Source of the DNA: Trogon surrucura
Lineage: Eukaryota; Chordata; Aves; Trogoniformes; Trogonidae
DNA: 64,000 bases
Assembly: GCA_020746105.1 (NCBI GenBank)
Contig: CM036618.1
Span: 107,954,622 to 108,018,621 of the forward strand
Direction of reading: 5' to 3'
Shown here: positions 24,900 through 36,245 of the stretch, piece after piece
Position numbering within the stretch: the stretch's first letter is position 1
Layout: every line of letters starts with the position of its first letter
Program-made: the position numbers and the translations under genes
Notes under the pieces: generated by a model
Database searches by the model: none
What the model was told of the DNA's origin: nothing
The model's input: only the letters and a program-made list of their open reading frames with translations

Positions 24900-25330
24900 G
24901 ATTTTGACTTTGCGAAGAGCCGAGAAGGTCCCCGTTACATTTTCCACCACCATGGTGACTTGGATTCTTTGTGGGTGGGTGCGGGGGCCACTAATGCCAG
25001 CAGGATGATCCTGGTGAGCCTAAGCAGGGGGCCAGGTGCCAAGTACGCGAGGCACAAGTGGCTGGGGCGACTTGGTGACAGGATGCGAAGTGGCTTTAAG
25101 CAGGAAGCTGTGAAGAACTGTTGCCACAGCAAACAGCCACGACCAAGGGCAGCGTGGTTTCTTCCTGCAAGGAAGATCCTACACCCAAGGCCTAACTTTA
25201 CTAGAGCATGACTGGAAATGGTGGGGCGCGCAGCAGCATCCAGCCAGTTCCAAGTGCAGGGTTGCTGCTGGAGACACGCTTGCAGGCACGCAAGTCCTCG
25301 CTCTACCACCTCCACTTTAGACAAGCCAGA
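24900..25330. other. GC- and CpG-rich patch, unassigned
   Basis: About a dozen CpG dinucleotides in 400 bases, against very few nearby. Overlapping open frames of 112 and 129 codons on opposite strands lack an ATG start and resemble no protein I know, so I do not call a gene. It could be a distal regulatory island or an old insertion. Confidence 0.35.
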
Positions 25331-28300
25331 GAGTTGCCAAAATACAGGCCATTCCTTAACATGTGATCACCAGCTGGAAATATTGTCACCAAACCTTCTG
25401 ACTTTCCTATTCTCTATCCACTCTTCCATTCCTCTTCCTGTAGTAGTTTATTTCCTCCTCCTATTCATCCTTTCTTCTGTTTCCTTTTCTGTGATGATTT
25501 TGTTTTCTCTGAATCACTTTCTTTCCTTTCAGTTCCATCGTTCTCCTTTAAAATGCATACAAAGGGTATAAAGGTATTCTCTTGCATCTCTTCCAGCTGT
25601 ACTCGGCTTGTTTGATATTGCCTCATGAGTGAGAGTGTGGCCTGATCTGTGTAAAAAGGGAAAATAATGTAGTCACAGCAAGCTGAGCATAAACACATGG
25701 GTGATCTATGGATCAACGGAGAGCTTTCTTCCCTGTAAGTAAGCAGTAATAGATGGCAAGAGGGATATCTCTTGTTTTACTAAGACACTTTATGTACAGT
25801 AATTGTTAGAGTCTATCGGTGATTAGGGTTTTGTTGACAGAAACTGTGGCTGGCCGGTGCCTTTGAAAATCAGGTTATTTATTTTGGTGCCTAAATATGG
25901 ACTTGAAAAATTTGGCCGAGGCAATTTGCTCAAGGTTATCCTGACTCAGGGACAGATCTGGGAAGAGAGCCCAGATCTTTTCAGCTCTCCCTTCCTATTG
26001 ATCTTCCATAAAGTTTCAGCAAAGCGGATGTTTATATATTCAGATTATATACCTGATTATACTGAAGCGAGTGACAAGAATTAATCTGGGAGGAGTTAAA
26101 AGCAGATCCTGTAAAGTGGCACAGCCACTTTGTAGGAGTTTCTGGAACAAGACGGACTCCAGCACACAAAAAAGGGTCCCTGTTTCATGGGAGCGCCTCG
26201 GCAAACTGTTCCTGCCTTTGCAATGTGGTCCACCTTTTCATTTACATCCTGTCTGGATCAGTTCTTGGGACTGTGCGGGCACAGCTGAAAGAATAGGCAT
26301 AAACTGGCACTGCCGCATGCAGAGCCCTGAGATGAGGAGACTGGGGCTTTAAGGCCCCAAAATGGGAGCTGCTCTGGGGAGCAGCGAGCCAGGTTGATTG
26401 TAGTTCCTTTGTGACTTAGTTTCTGTGAAAATTAGAAGGGTTTCATACATCAATGTAAGACCTTGAACTTATTATTCGAATTACCCCAGTGAGAGTATTT
26501 CTCAGAGGACATGAAATTGTGTTAAGAAACCAGTTCCCATCCATTTTCCATAGGAAACAAGACAACTGTGTTTTGTAATTGCTGCTGGATCAGTTTCAAG
26601 GCAAGCCCAGGCAATAGTACGTTTTCATGTTCCATTATGAATCTGAGCATTTTCTTATTTAGTACAGCATGTGTTCAAGAGTTTGACAGCCTGGGAACAC
26701 GGTGCAGGCCAGAGGTAAGCTCTCCTACCACAAGGGACTGAGAACAAATCAAGTGGTGCAGCTTCCGAAGAGTTTTAAGAGCCAACCTTCCAAGTCTGCT
26801 GCACGTCATGATTTTCAGATCCCTTCCATTGGATTTGCAGAACCTGAGCCTCACTGAAAACACCATTTATTGTAGTCTGCCTTTGTCATATTCTAACAGA
26901 TCTGGTCAAACCGAGTAAGTATCTCAAAAGAATTCCTGGGTCATCTATGTCATCTGCTGTGATGTAATTATTTTAGTTTTGCTGTCACAGAAGTAAAATA
27001 TTTCTCACTCTACTCTAGAATCAAAGCAGAAAAGAGGAACTAGGCACCAAAGTTTTGTTCAAATCAATGAAAAATTCATTTCTGTGCCTTTGAAAATCTT
27101 CTTTAGGTGTATGATTTTTCAAAATCATTGCTTATATTGCTGAAGCTAACAGCCATGGTGCATTAATAAAACAAAAGTTAATCACCATGTCTTTACTGTA
27201 GTTATTCAGCCTGGGAAGCTGACAGATACAAGCTTCAAAGGCAGGGCATTTCCTGCAGAATCTCATGTTGAATCCAAAATTAAGGTTCAGAAATGCATTT
27301 GGTTGCTATGTGGAAATGCTGGCCATTCTTGAATTAATGCTTTTTGAGTAAGCAAATGGCCAGGTAAGAAAAGAAGAAAAACAACAACTGAAGTTTGTGT
27401 TTCACGCTTCAAGTGACCTGGCCAAGTGTGGCTAGATTCTCTTTTAAAATCAAATGACCATGGTGCATCTCCCAGGGTCCTGTAGTATGAATGCTAAAAG
27501 GATTAAAACTAGTCAGGTCACAGAGCTTTATTTTACTCTTTACAAAGGCCATGTTAAAACCGAGACTTTATACCCCCTGTTTACATAGATATGGGTACCT
27601 GGCAGGAAATTACATAATTTAACCTGTGCCATGAAATAAAATACCCCTTTGTGTTCTGTTGTAGAGTCAAATACACAAGGAACTGTATTTTCTCTCATTC
27701 TTTCCCGCTGAAGTCCTTTTCATTAAAAAGTAATAACATACCAAAAAAAGTTACAAAAGCAATACAACAACCATATAAATACTTAAGTGAAAACAGCTTT
27801 TTAGTAACTGGTTGAGTAGAGGCAGTCTATCCACACACCTTCCTTTCTGAACATTGCAGTATTGTTTGAAGGCAAAAAAAGAAAAAACCAAAAGAGGGGG
27901 CTATTTTGATATTTGCTGTTATGCAATTCTCAAAGGTTTAACAAGGTACCCAATACAGACGGAAGGGGAATGGAATCAATAGGATAAATAACAAATCAAC
28001 ATAAACAGTAAACAGCTCCCTAGCTTTTAGAAAATCAGTTAATGACTTGAAATTTTATTAGTAGATCTAAAATCTTTTAAAATGCATTTTAAATACTCTA
28101 TGGCCTTTTAAAACATTCTCAGAAAGGATGGCAGAAGACAAAGAAAAGATGCCTGCAATGTTTGATGCAGCATTTACAGCCAGTTAAGCCTGGCTCTTTC
28201 TGTTTAGAAAAATGAACAGTAAGCATCGGGATGAGGAGTCATAGTCTGATCCAGATCATCATTTCCAGGAAGATTGTTTTGAATCTCCTGGCCCCCACAG

Positions 28301-29365
28301 AAGCCTTTCAGACATCGCCACCCCCACCACCCCCATATCAGCCCAGCTCACCCACAGCCCAGGCAGGTCTGGTGTTGTTGCTGGACCCATTTAGAATTCT
28401 ATTTCATCCGTTTGATCACAGCACTAGTGTGCCATTGACATCAAGGGAAAAAAAAACATGTGCAAGTAATTATTTTGAAACCAAATACATGTAGGTTCCA
28501 TGGTGTAAAACCTACTGACACGCAAAGTCACTTTAGCGGCACATGTTATAGATGGAAACCAACTATATAAGTAGTTTAGCTGATTTTCCTGCTGTTGTAG
28601 GTATCTTTTTTCCTATCAATATATTTGCTAAGGTACTGCCCAAGTTATTCTTAAATATCTCGGTGAGGACTAACAGAAGTCTTTGGGCAGTTACTCCACG
28701 TTCCGTCTGATGTACCAAATTAGAGAAGACTGAGGTATTTATTAATTCTATCTTGTCATCTCTGTGCATTTTGTGACTGAAGTTTTGTCTTCTACAAGCT
28801 TGAATTGTTTTTTGTGATTTTCCGTGGCAGGAACAGCCCTTTTCATTTTTTGCACTACACTAACAAATTACTGTTTTGCATGACAGCTCACAATACTTAA
28901 CAGAAGAGATTCCTTTTAGATCTCGCTCATCTTGGCCTTTCATCTTTATTTTTGTCCTGCAGAAAAAAAAGCATCTTCCAGCAAAGTTGGTAATGCAAAT
29001 TATTAGACTTCCTTTAACATGTAGTTCATAATCTTTCTGCTTTTGCAGCTTCTTCTGGTAACAGAAATAAATTACAGCTGCTGGAGTATAATGTTATTCT
29101 TCATCTATCTGAGTTGTGAAAAAGTGATTAGTTTTCTCTTCTTCTTAGCAAAAGAAGAGAGTCTGTTCAGTGAAGCACAAGTTATTAGAGTTAAAATTAA
29201 CTGGAGGAAATACAATCCATAATTAATGTGGGCTACTCATTGACATAGATGCAATATGAACAGCAGTTCAAGTGTGTTATCATGACAGGAAAATGGGAGC
29301 ATTTCTCAGTTATTGGAAGGCTACTTGATACACAAACTTGGCACAGAATCTCTAAGGGTTACAGG

Positions 29366-30003
29366 ACATAGAATTGCTTAGGTTGGAAAAGACCTTTAAG
29401 ATCATCGATTCCAACTGTTAACCCAGCAGTGCCAGATCCACCACTAAACCACGTCCCTAAGCACCACATCTACACGTCTGTTAAATACCTCCAGGGATGG
29501 CGACTCCACCACTTCCCTGGGCAGCCTGTTCCAGTTCTTGACAACACTTTTGATCAAGAGATTTTTCCTTATATCTAATCTAAACCTCCCCTGGCACAAC
29601 TTGAGATCATTTCCTCTTGTCCTATTGCTTGCTGTTGGGAGAAGAGATCGACCCCCACTTTGCTACAACCTCCTTTCAAGCAGTTATAGGAAGCAATAAG
29701 GTGTCCTCTCAGCCTCCTCTTCTCCAGGCTAAACAACCCCAGTTTCCTCAGCTGCTCCACATAAGACTTTTTCTCCAAGATTCACCAGCTTCGTTGCCCA
29801 TCTCTGGACACACTGTCTTGATGTCTTTTCTGGTAATGATGGGCCAAAAAATGAGCACAGGATTCGAGGTGCAGCCTCACCAGTGCCGAGTACAGGGACA
29901 TGATCACTTCCCTACCCCTGCTGGCCACACTATTCCTGATACAGGCCAGGATGCGTCTTGGCCACCTGGACACGCTGCCAGCTCACCTTGGTGGATGTGC
30001 ATC
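29366..30003 (-). mobile_element. CR1 LINE 3' fragment (longest copy in window)
   Basis: Begins GACATAGAATTGCTTAGGTT; contains CTCCAGGGATGGCGACTCCA and TCTTCTCCAGGCTAAACAAC, and reaches into the reverse-transcriptase C-terminal region (GTGCAGCCTCACCAGTGCCG). About 640 bases, truncated 5'. Confidence 0.93.
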
Positions 30004-33000
30004 AAACTTTCAGAAGTCCATAGAGTCATTTGGCCCGAAAGCTGTGTCAACATGGAGCCCAGCTCTCTTGATAGCACCGCATGCACTAAAACCTTCAGCT
30101 TCTGTGTTTTGCTCCAGCATGCCTGACACCTGTCTCACACACGGGTTTCCTTCTGCGGGACGGACGTGCTCTGAGGCAGGCAGCTGAGTCCTCACAGTGA
30201 CAATCACTGGAGCGTGTTGGCTAGAGCCCAGCTCGGCAGCAAACACTGCTGAGGGCAAGGAGAGCCTGCACAGCCCCTCAGAGCCTCGCCAGCCCTGCCT
30301 GGCCCAGAGGTGGGCTCTCGCTGCATCACTAAGGCAGGAAAAACATACTCTTAAAAAAAGCTGATAAACTTTTATAGTGTAAACACACAGCTCCAAAGAG
30401 GGGGGAAAAAGCGCAGCATTTTAACTAGGCAGATAAATTGGCTCTAATTATAAAGTTAAGTGGTGCTCCAAAACAAAGCTATTTCTCAGTGTTGCGGATA
30501 TTAATGAATTGGGCTGTGGTGTAAAGCATGCAATTTAGGGATGTATGCTTATTTAACTGATTCAACAGTATTTGCTAAATGCCAGCATTTTCGCTAGCAG
30601 CCTTTTCTGTAGCCATCAGAGTGGTAACAAATTCTGCTTCCCCAGCTATAGACAAGGCACAGACTAGGGCAGTGGGGAGGAGCCTGCCAAGGGGACAGAA
30701 AAAGCTATGTTTAAACAGTTGTGTTTGCTTTTCTGTAAAAAAAAAAAAAAGAATCTTGGAGATTTCCTTTCTGCCAGAACACTGGCACTGTGCAAATGCT
30801 GCCAACACAAATGCTGTGAGCAAGCCAGCTGACATCAGCTGACCAAGGACATGGTGGAACTTTGGACGTTTTATCCGTTCCTCTTCAAACAGACAGCCTT
30901 TTGTCTGGGACGTTTGGCCAAAACAAACCCGTGAGTAAAAGCAGAAGCCTGCCTATGGTAGGCAAGTTTATATCGATTCAATCTGAGATACACACCACCA
31001 CTAGTTACGTGAGCAGAGCTCAAGATCAAACCAGGTTTGCAATATCTCTCTCAAATGAGATTTTGCTACACTGGATAATAAATGCGTAAGAGAACATTAC
31101 CCCCATTGCTGCCTGGGGCTTCACCACCAGCATCCATGAGAGGAACCCAACAGGACAGGTCATCTCTAAGATATTTCTATTGGAGACAGCCAGTTCAGTT
31201 CCTCATCAATAATGAGGAAAAACAGGCTCACATCCTTGCCTAGATTAAATGAATTGGATAATTTCTATATTGCTCAAGCAGGTGATTGTTTGTACCACAA
31301 AACTTGATACTGAAACTGGCTCATCAGCTGGCAGGCAGAGTATACATTAGCGACTGAGACTGTAGTTGTAGTGTCTTCGGTATGAGGTCTGTGTGCTATC
31401 AGGTCAGAATAAACATGGTTTGGCTCAGACATGAGAAACAAAGTTATATTTGCCAGAGTTGTACTAGCACAATATGGATGTAAAGTCCGTTTTATGATTT
31501 TATGCTCACAGAGGGTGGATCCATGGAAATGCATAAGTAAGGACAGGTAAGTCAGGCAGTACCCTATTGAGCACAAAGCCTTTTGGCACAAAAATCAACA
31601 TGGCCAAAATTTAGGAACAAATCAGAACCCGCAGAAAGGATTTAGTGCAGATCAACACTCTGCATTGAGTGGCTCTGCTGTTTTAAGTCTAGTCCTGGGA
31701 GCTAGATAAAAGCTGGATGTCTTGTATTATCAGATCATATCTTATGAAACTTTTTGAGGCTAAATTCTTGCAGAGTAGGCTGAGGCTGTGGGGAGCACAC
31801 ATGGAAACTCCCGTGAGCTACACCAGCCCCACAGAAGTCCTGGATGCTGTTTTTCTGGCTCTGTACACTGAGCAAGCTGTTCATGCCCTCATGAAAAAGT
31901 AGCTGTCTCTAGAGGTAAAGGAGGATGGAAAACCACCGCCCTGGAAAGATAGTTTCCCGGTATCTTTCAGCAGGCGTGTGCCCTTTTGAAGGAACAAGTA
32001 TAGTACAAATCAGAATGTTTCTAGACCCAGATGATAGTGTTTGGAGATAAAGCGGCAAACAAAAGTGGTAATAACCCTGCGGCCCGTTCACTTGCTCTTT
32101 GTGCCGGAGGAATTTCTCAAATTTCTCAAAGGTCTTGCCTCTGTGGAGTAACAGAGCCTTGTTGAGGAATTACCACTAGCCATTTTGCACCTTCCCAAGA
32201 GCCACACAGGGTGGATGGAGTGATGCATGCTTTCCCTTCCCGCCTTCTGTGAAGGCAACATCAACACACAGAGCTGCCTGTCTGGTTGGGGGGACATGTG
32301 CTGCACGCCCAGCCGTGCTTGCACTGGGGGTAGGCTACGCCACAAGCCCAGCAGATACCCTCTTCTGCTCCTGGTGACTCCTCACTCTTGCACTGCGCTG
32401 GAAGTGCTGCACAGTTTGAGAGGTGGAAAATGAAAATGCTTTTTGTCTTGGTCACTATTTAGAAATCAAATCCAGACTGAGTGAAATGTTGCTGCTAGCA
32501 GTGGGGCAGCTTTCCGGCAGTGAGCTTGGTGAGGTCCACGCTCACCGTCTGGACTCATGTGACACAGGGCTGGTCCCTGCAGAAGAACTGGGGTCCAACC
32601 ACCAGCACAGACTGTGTCAGTCAGGAAGGAAGCCAAATTTGGCTGTGGAATCCTGCTTAAAGATGTGTGGCCTGGGTTTAAAATGCTGTTGGGAATACTG
32701 AGTTTGAAGCGCAGGCTGGTGGCTGGTGGGCTGTGTTGGTGAAGCAGCAGGAGAAGGGCATGCCTTCATGCATAGCCTTTCTGCTTTTGAAACCTCTAAC
32801 CCAGCACTTTACAAGACCAGCCTATTCTGTGGTGTTTCGTTAGCTATGTAAAACTCGTCGCGCTTGAGACTGAAACAGAACTACTGCTTGAATTATTTTT
32901 TAACTTGGCAGGTTTATACCTGCAGCTTAACCACTACTGTTCTTACTTCCTCACTCCTAGATTCAAAAAGTCCTGACTTTGGGGAAAAACAGGCCAAAAT

Positions 33001-35848
33001 CCACACAGAACTCCGATGATGACCCCATTGCACAAATCAGAGCATTTCTTGAAGCACACAAAAATTGTTGCCTTTTGCATCACTCAAGCAAAGGCTATTT
33101 TAGTATGGGCCCAGTTATAATACAAAATAATTATGTCCATGGAAATTAAAATTTTGAAAAATTATATATTTGCATCCTCACTGACATACTGCAAATACAT
33201 TTGAAACATTCTTGTTTCCCAAGATAATAGCTACATAATTAGGCTAAGCCTTTCACACTTTCTCTTTGAACTCATTGGATTTATTTACCAAAAATCATTG
33301 CAGAGATATGCCCAGCAACTGTCTTAGAGAACCGTTTGTAACTAAATTAAAAACTTAAATACAGAGATTTTCTCTTCACTGAGTACTGACTTTTATTAGA
33401 ACTGTGAGTTGCTCATACTTCATCCCTCGCAGCCTCTTTAAATCTGCTGTTTGACATTCTGAATGTGCCATGCAGGTTCTAATACACATTACACAAAAGG
33501 AACTATTATAAAATTCCTGACTTTTTCTTGTTTGCATGACAAAGGGGGAATGGCAAATCCTCCAATTGGACCAGATAATCACTCTCCTGTGAAAAGCCTG
33601 CAATCCACATCCCCTGTTTTCTTCTTAGCTGAGCTTCAACTGTGTTTGGTCAATAATTTTATTTTATGTGTGAAGCCCATAAATCACCTTCCAATACACA
33701 TTGGACACTGAAAACTCCTGGTAGATTAGACATCAGCGAAAGGAGAAATCACATACAGATACAGGAGAACTGGACGCTGCTGGAGCAATCAGGCATTTTC
33801 ATTTCATGTTATCATGTTTTTTTGAGCAACCCTCACTACACGCTAGGACCACTCTCTGGAGCAAGGACTAATTGGATAGATAAAGGTTTACAGGATCAGG
33901 TTTTCTGAAATGGGAAGGAGACCATTACAAATCCCTGAACCACAGTTTTACTCAGGTGAATGTCACTATATAAACACAAAAAAATCACTGCTGAAGCTGA
34001 GTTAGCCAACCCTTATAGAGCGTATCTGAACTTTGTCAGCCACCTGAATATTGCTTAGATGTGGTTTGTGACCCAAGTCTTCAGAATGGCTCATTCATCT
34101 TGTGACTGCATTTGTCCCATCCCGTGAGAATCAGTAACATCCCATTTAGCTGGGGAAGCAGTCCAGAGGGAATGGCCAGGCACATAGAGCCTGTCTAAGG
34201 GGCTGAGTGTCACAAAGATTTCAGAAAAAAAACCAAAACCCACCTTTCCCTCCTCTTATTCACAAGAGCAGGAATTTTCAACATGGGTTGAAGCTGAGGA
34301 CGTCAACTGAAGTGGATATTTTTCACTGCTCTTTGTGTCTTGGGAATGAATATAACAGAAAATATTGATGCTTTCAGATAAAGATGATACACAAAGGGAA
34401 AGTTTAAAGAATATAATGCCTTGGGCCACGCACAAACTGTTAGTTTGTAGTCTATGCTTCCATTTTTGCTTCAAAACTCAATTCCACTAAATAAGGTGCC
34501 CTTTTAACATCTAATGGAGGTTTTATCTTGTTTAAGGAGACAAGTTTCTTAAAAGGTTGTTTGATTAGGCTCTTTCAGACACCTTTGTTGGTTTTGTTGC
34601 CTTTCTCTGTGTAGGAAACAGGCTGCCTCCATTGACACTTGTTTTAATGAGGGATGAACCACAACAGGGTGCTTTTGTACAAGTTCATTACATTGGGTCC
34701 TCCAGCCTGACTTTTCTCAGGCTACACTATTCAGCCTGGACATGGGATGAAACTGGACTAGTTTTCAATCATTTAGAGAGACATATAAAATCCAAAGGAC
34801 TTTTGATGCTGAAGACATCTGTAGGTGTGCTCAGACATATTACTGCCAGAGAGGATTAGAATCTGCCCCAAATGCTGTGTACCTTCACACTTTCATTGAT
34901 CAGTTTTGGTTTTTTTTTTCAATTCACTTCTGCTGGCATTGGTTTCAAAAATAGCCTTCCGTATTTGCCAGCAAAGGCCAGGGAAGCAAAGGATGTGAGC
35001 TTCAAGTTTAAAGGTTGACTTCAAGGCAAACATTCACACATACATACACACACCTGCCTCCACGTCAGCTTTGCCCTCCAGAGACAGCTCTCTATTGTAG
35101 TTGTTAACAGTGTTCAAAATACCAATACTCTTCATCCATGCTGTAGAAAAGCAGAGTGGTTTCTCATGTTCACTGAAAGGTGATCTGCCTTTATATTAAG
35201 ACTTCTTCTTTTAAGCTCAAGTATTATGAAACCCATAGGAATCCATAAAGAGTGATGGGACTTTTTTTCCAAAATGTCAGACCTGTACATCTTCCACCTT
35301 CTGTGATTCAGAAGCAGCATAAAAGCCATAAACCATTCAACTGCTGTGATTCACTGCCCTGTTTCATAGGCTTGATACAAATATTCAGTGATCAAAGCGG
35401 TACCTACCTCCCCCAAAAAGATTTTAAATGATTTTTTAATGCTCACCATAAAGATGGGCTTCTAGCTAAAGCATTATTCTCCTGACTGATATTGGCTATT
35501 TTAGGTAGCAAGTCCCCTGCCGTAAAGATTGACGATTCCTGTAAGAATCATATGGTGTGGTACATAAAGCAATGAACTCTGCAAATGTATTTCCTCCCTG
35601 ACTTAGCCTGAATATGAGACATTGGTCACTCAGGGGTTTTCTGGGCAAAAGTTTACAGGAAATTAAAAAAGGATGAAGACTTCTTCCCCATGAAGGAATC
35701 TGGAAGGTCCCCTCACCCTTCTTGTATTAATTTGCAGTAGATGAAGGTGTTAAACTGGCATGTGTCTACCAACAGGGGAGTGATCCTTTCAAGTCTTCTG
35801 CTTCATCCCCACTTGTGGAATTTGTTGTGCCAGTGGGACAAGGCTGGC
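30004..35848. other. Intergenic region upstream of LEFTY
   Basis: No coding exon recognised. A cluster of FoxH1-type sites at 32998-33700 is listed separately. The remainder is unique, moderately AT-rich sequence with A-runs at about 30738-30751. Confidence 0.6.
32998..33700. promoter_or_regulatory. Cluster of FoxH1-type sites upstream of LEFTY
   Basis: AATCCACA at 32998-33005 and 33602-33609, AATACACA at 33481-33488 and 33693-33700, all fitting the FoxH1 consensus AATMHACA. Three fall within 220 bases, about 2.3 kb upstream of the LEFTY TATA box. Mammalian Lefty and Nodal asymmetric enhancers use paired FoxH1 sites. No clear Smad palindrome is seen, so function is inference. Confidence 0.4.
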
Positions 35849-35855
35849 TATAAAA
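35849..35855 (+). promoter_or_regulatory. TATA box of LEFTY
   Basis: TATAAAA 132 bases upstream of the ATG in a GC-richer context. It predicts initiation near 35880 and a 5' UTR of about 100 bases. Confidence 0.75.
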
Positions 35856-35980
35856 CCCCGGCGCAGGGAACCTCCATCCCACTCAGGCAGCCTGCCACCA
35901 CATCTCTGCCGAGAGCAGCCCTGGGGAGACCCCCACCTTCTTCTCTGGCAGGGAGGCTGCTGCTTTGCCAACAGAGGAGG

Positions 35981-36245
35981 ATGGATGCGAAGTTCACCCG
36001 GATGCTCTGTGTGCTCTGCCTGGTCATCACAGTCCCAGCATTTACTCAGGAAGGGTTCAAAGAGGCGTTGCTGAAGCAGCTGGGACTCTCTGAGGTCCCT
36101 AAACTTCATAAAAGAGACTTGGTGGATCTGGTTATCCCAGACCACGTCAAGAACAAATACCTCTCCATGTTGAAGCGCCAGAGGGTGAAGCGCCGGGCTT
36201 TGCCAAGCTTGGCCGGCATCCTCAGGGGGATCCCTGGCAACACAG
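35981..36245 (+). CDS. LEFTY2: LEFTY exon 1 (coding part)
   Basis: Residues 1-88 plus one base: signal peptide, prodomain start and RVKR cleavage motif. Donor ACAG then GTAACG. Confidence 0.95.

Larger units (their letters stand above)
20166..29365. other. Intergenic region between TMEM63A and LEFTY, proximal part
   Basis: No coding exon recognised on either strand. Open frames are short and begin at random codons. A small CR1 tail (23451-23509) and a GC-rich patch (24900-25330) are listed separately. The rest is AT-rich unique sequence with short homopolymers. Confidence 0.6.
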
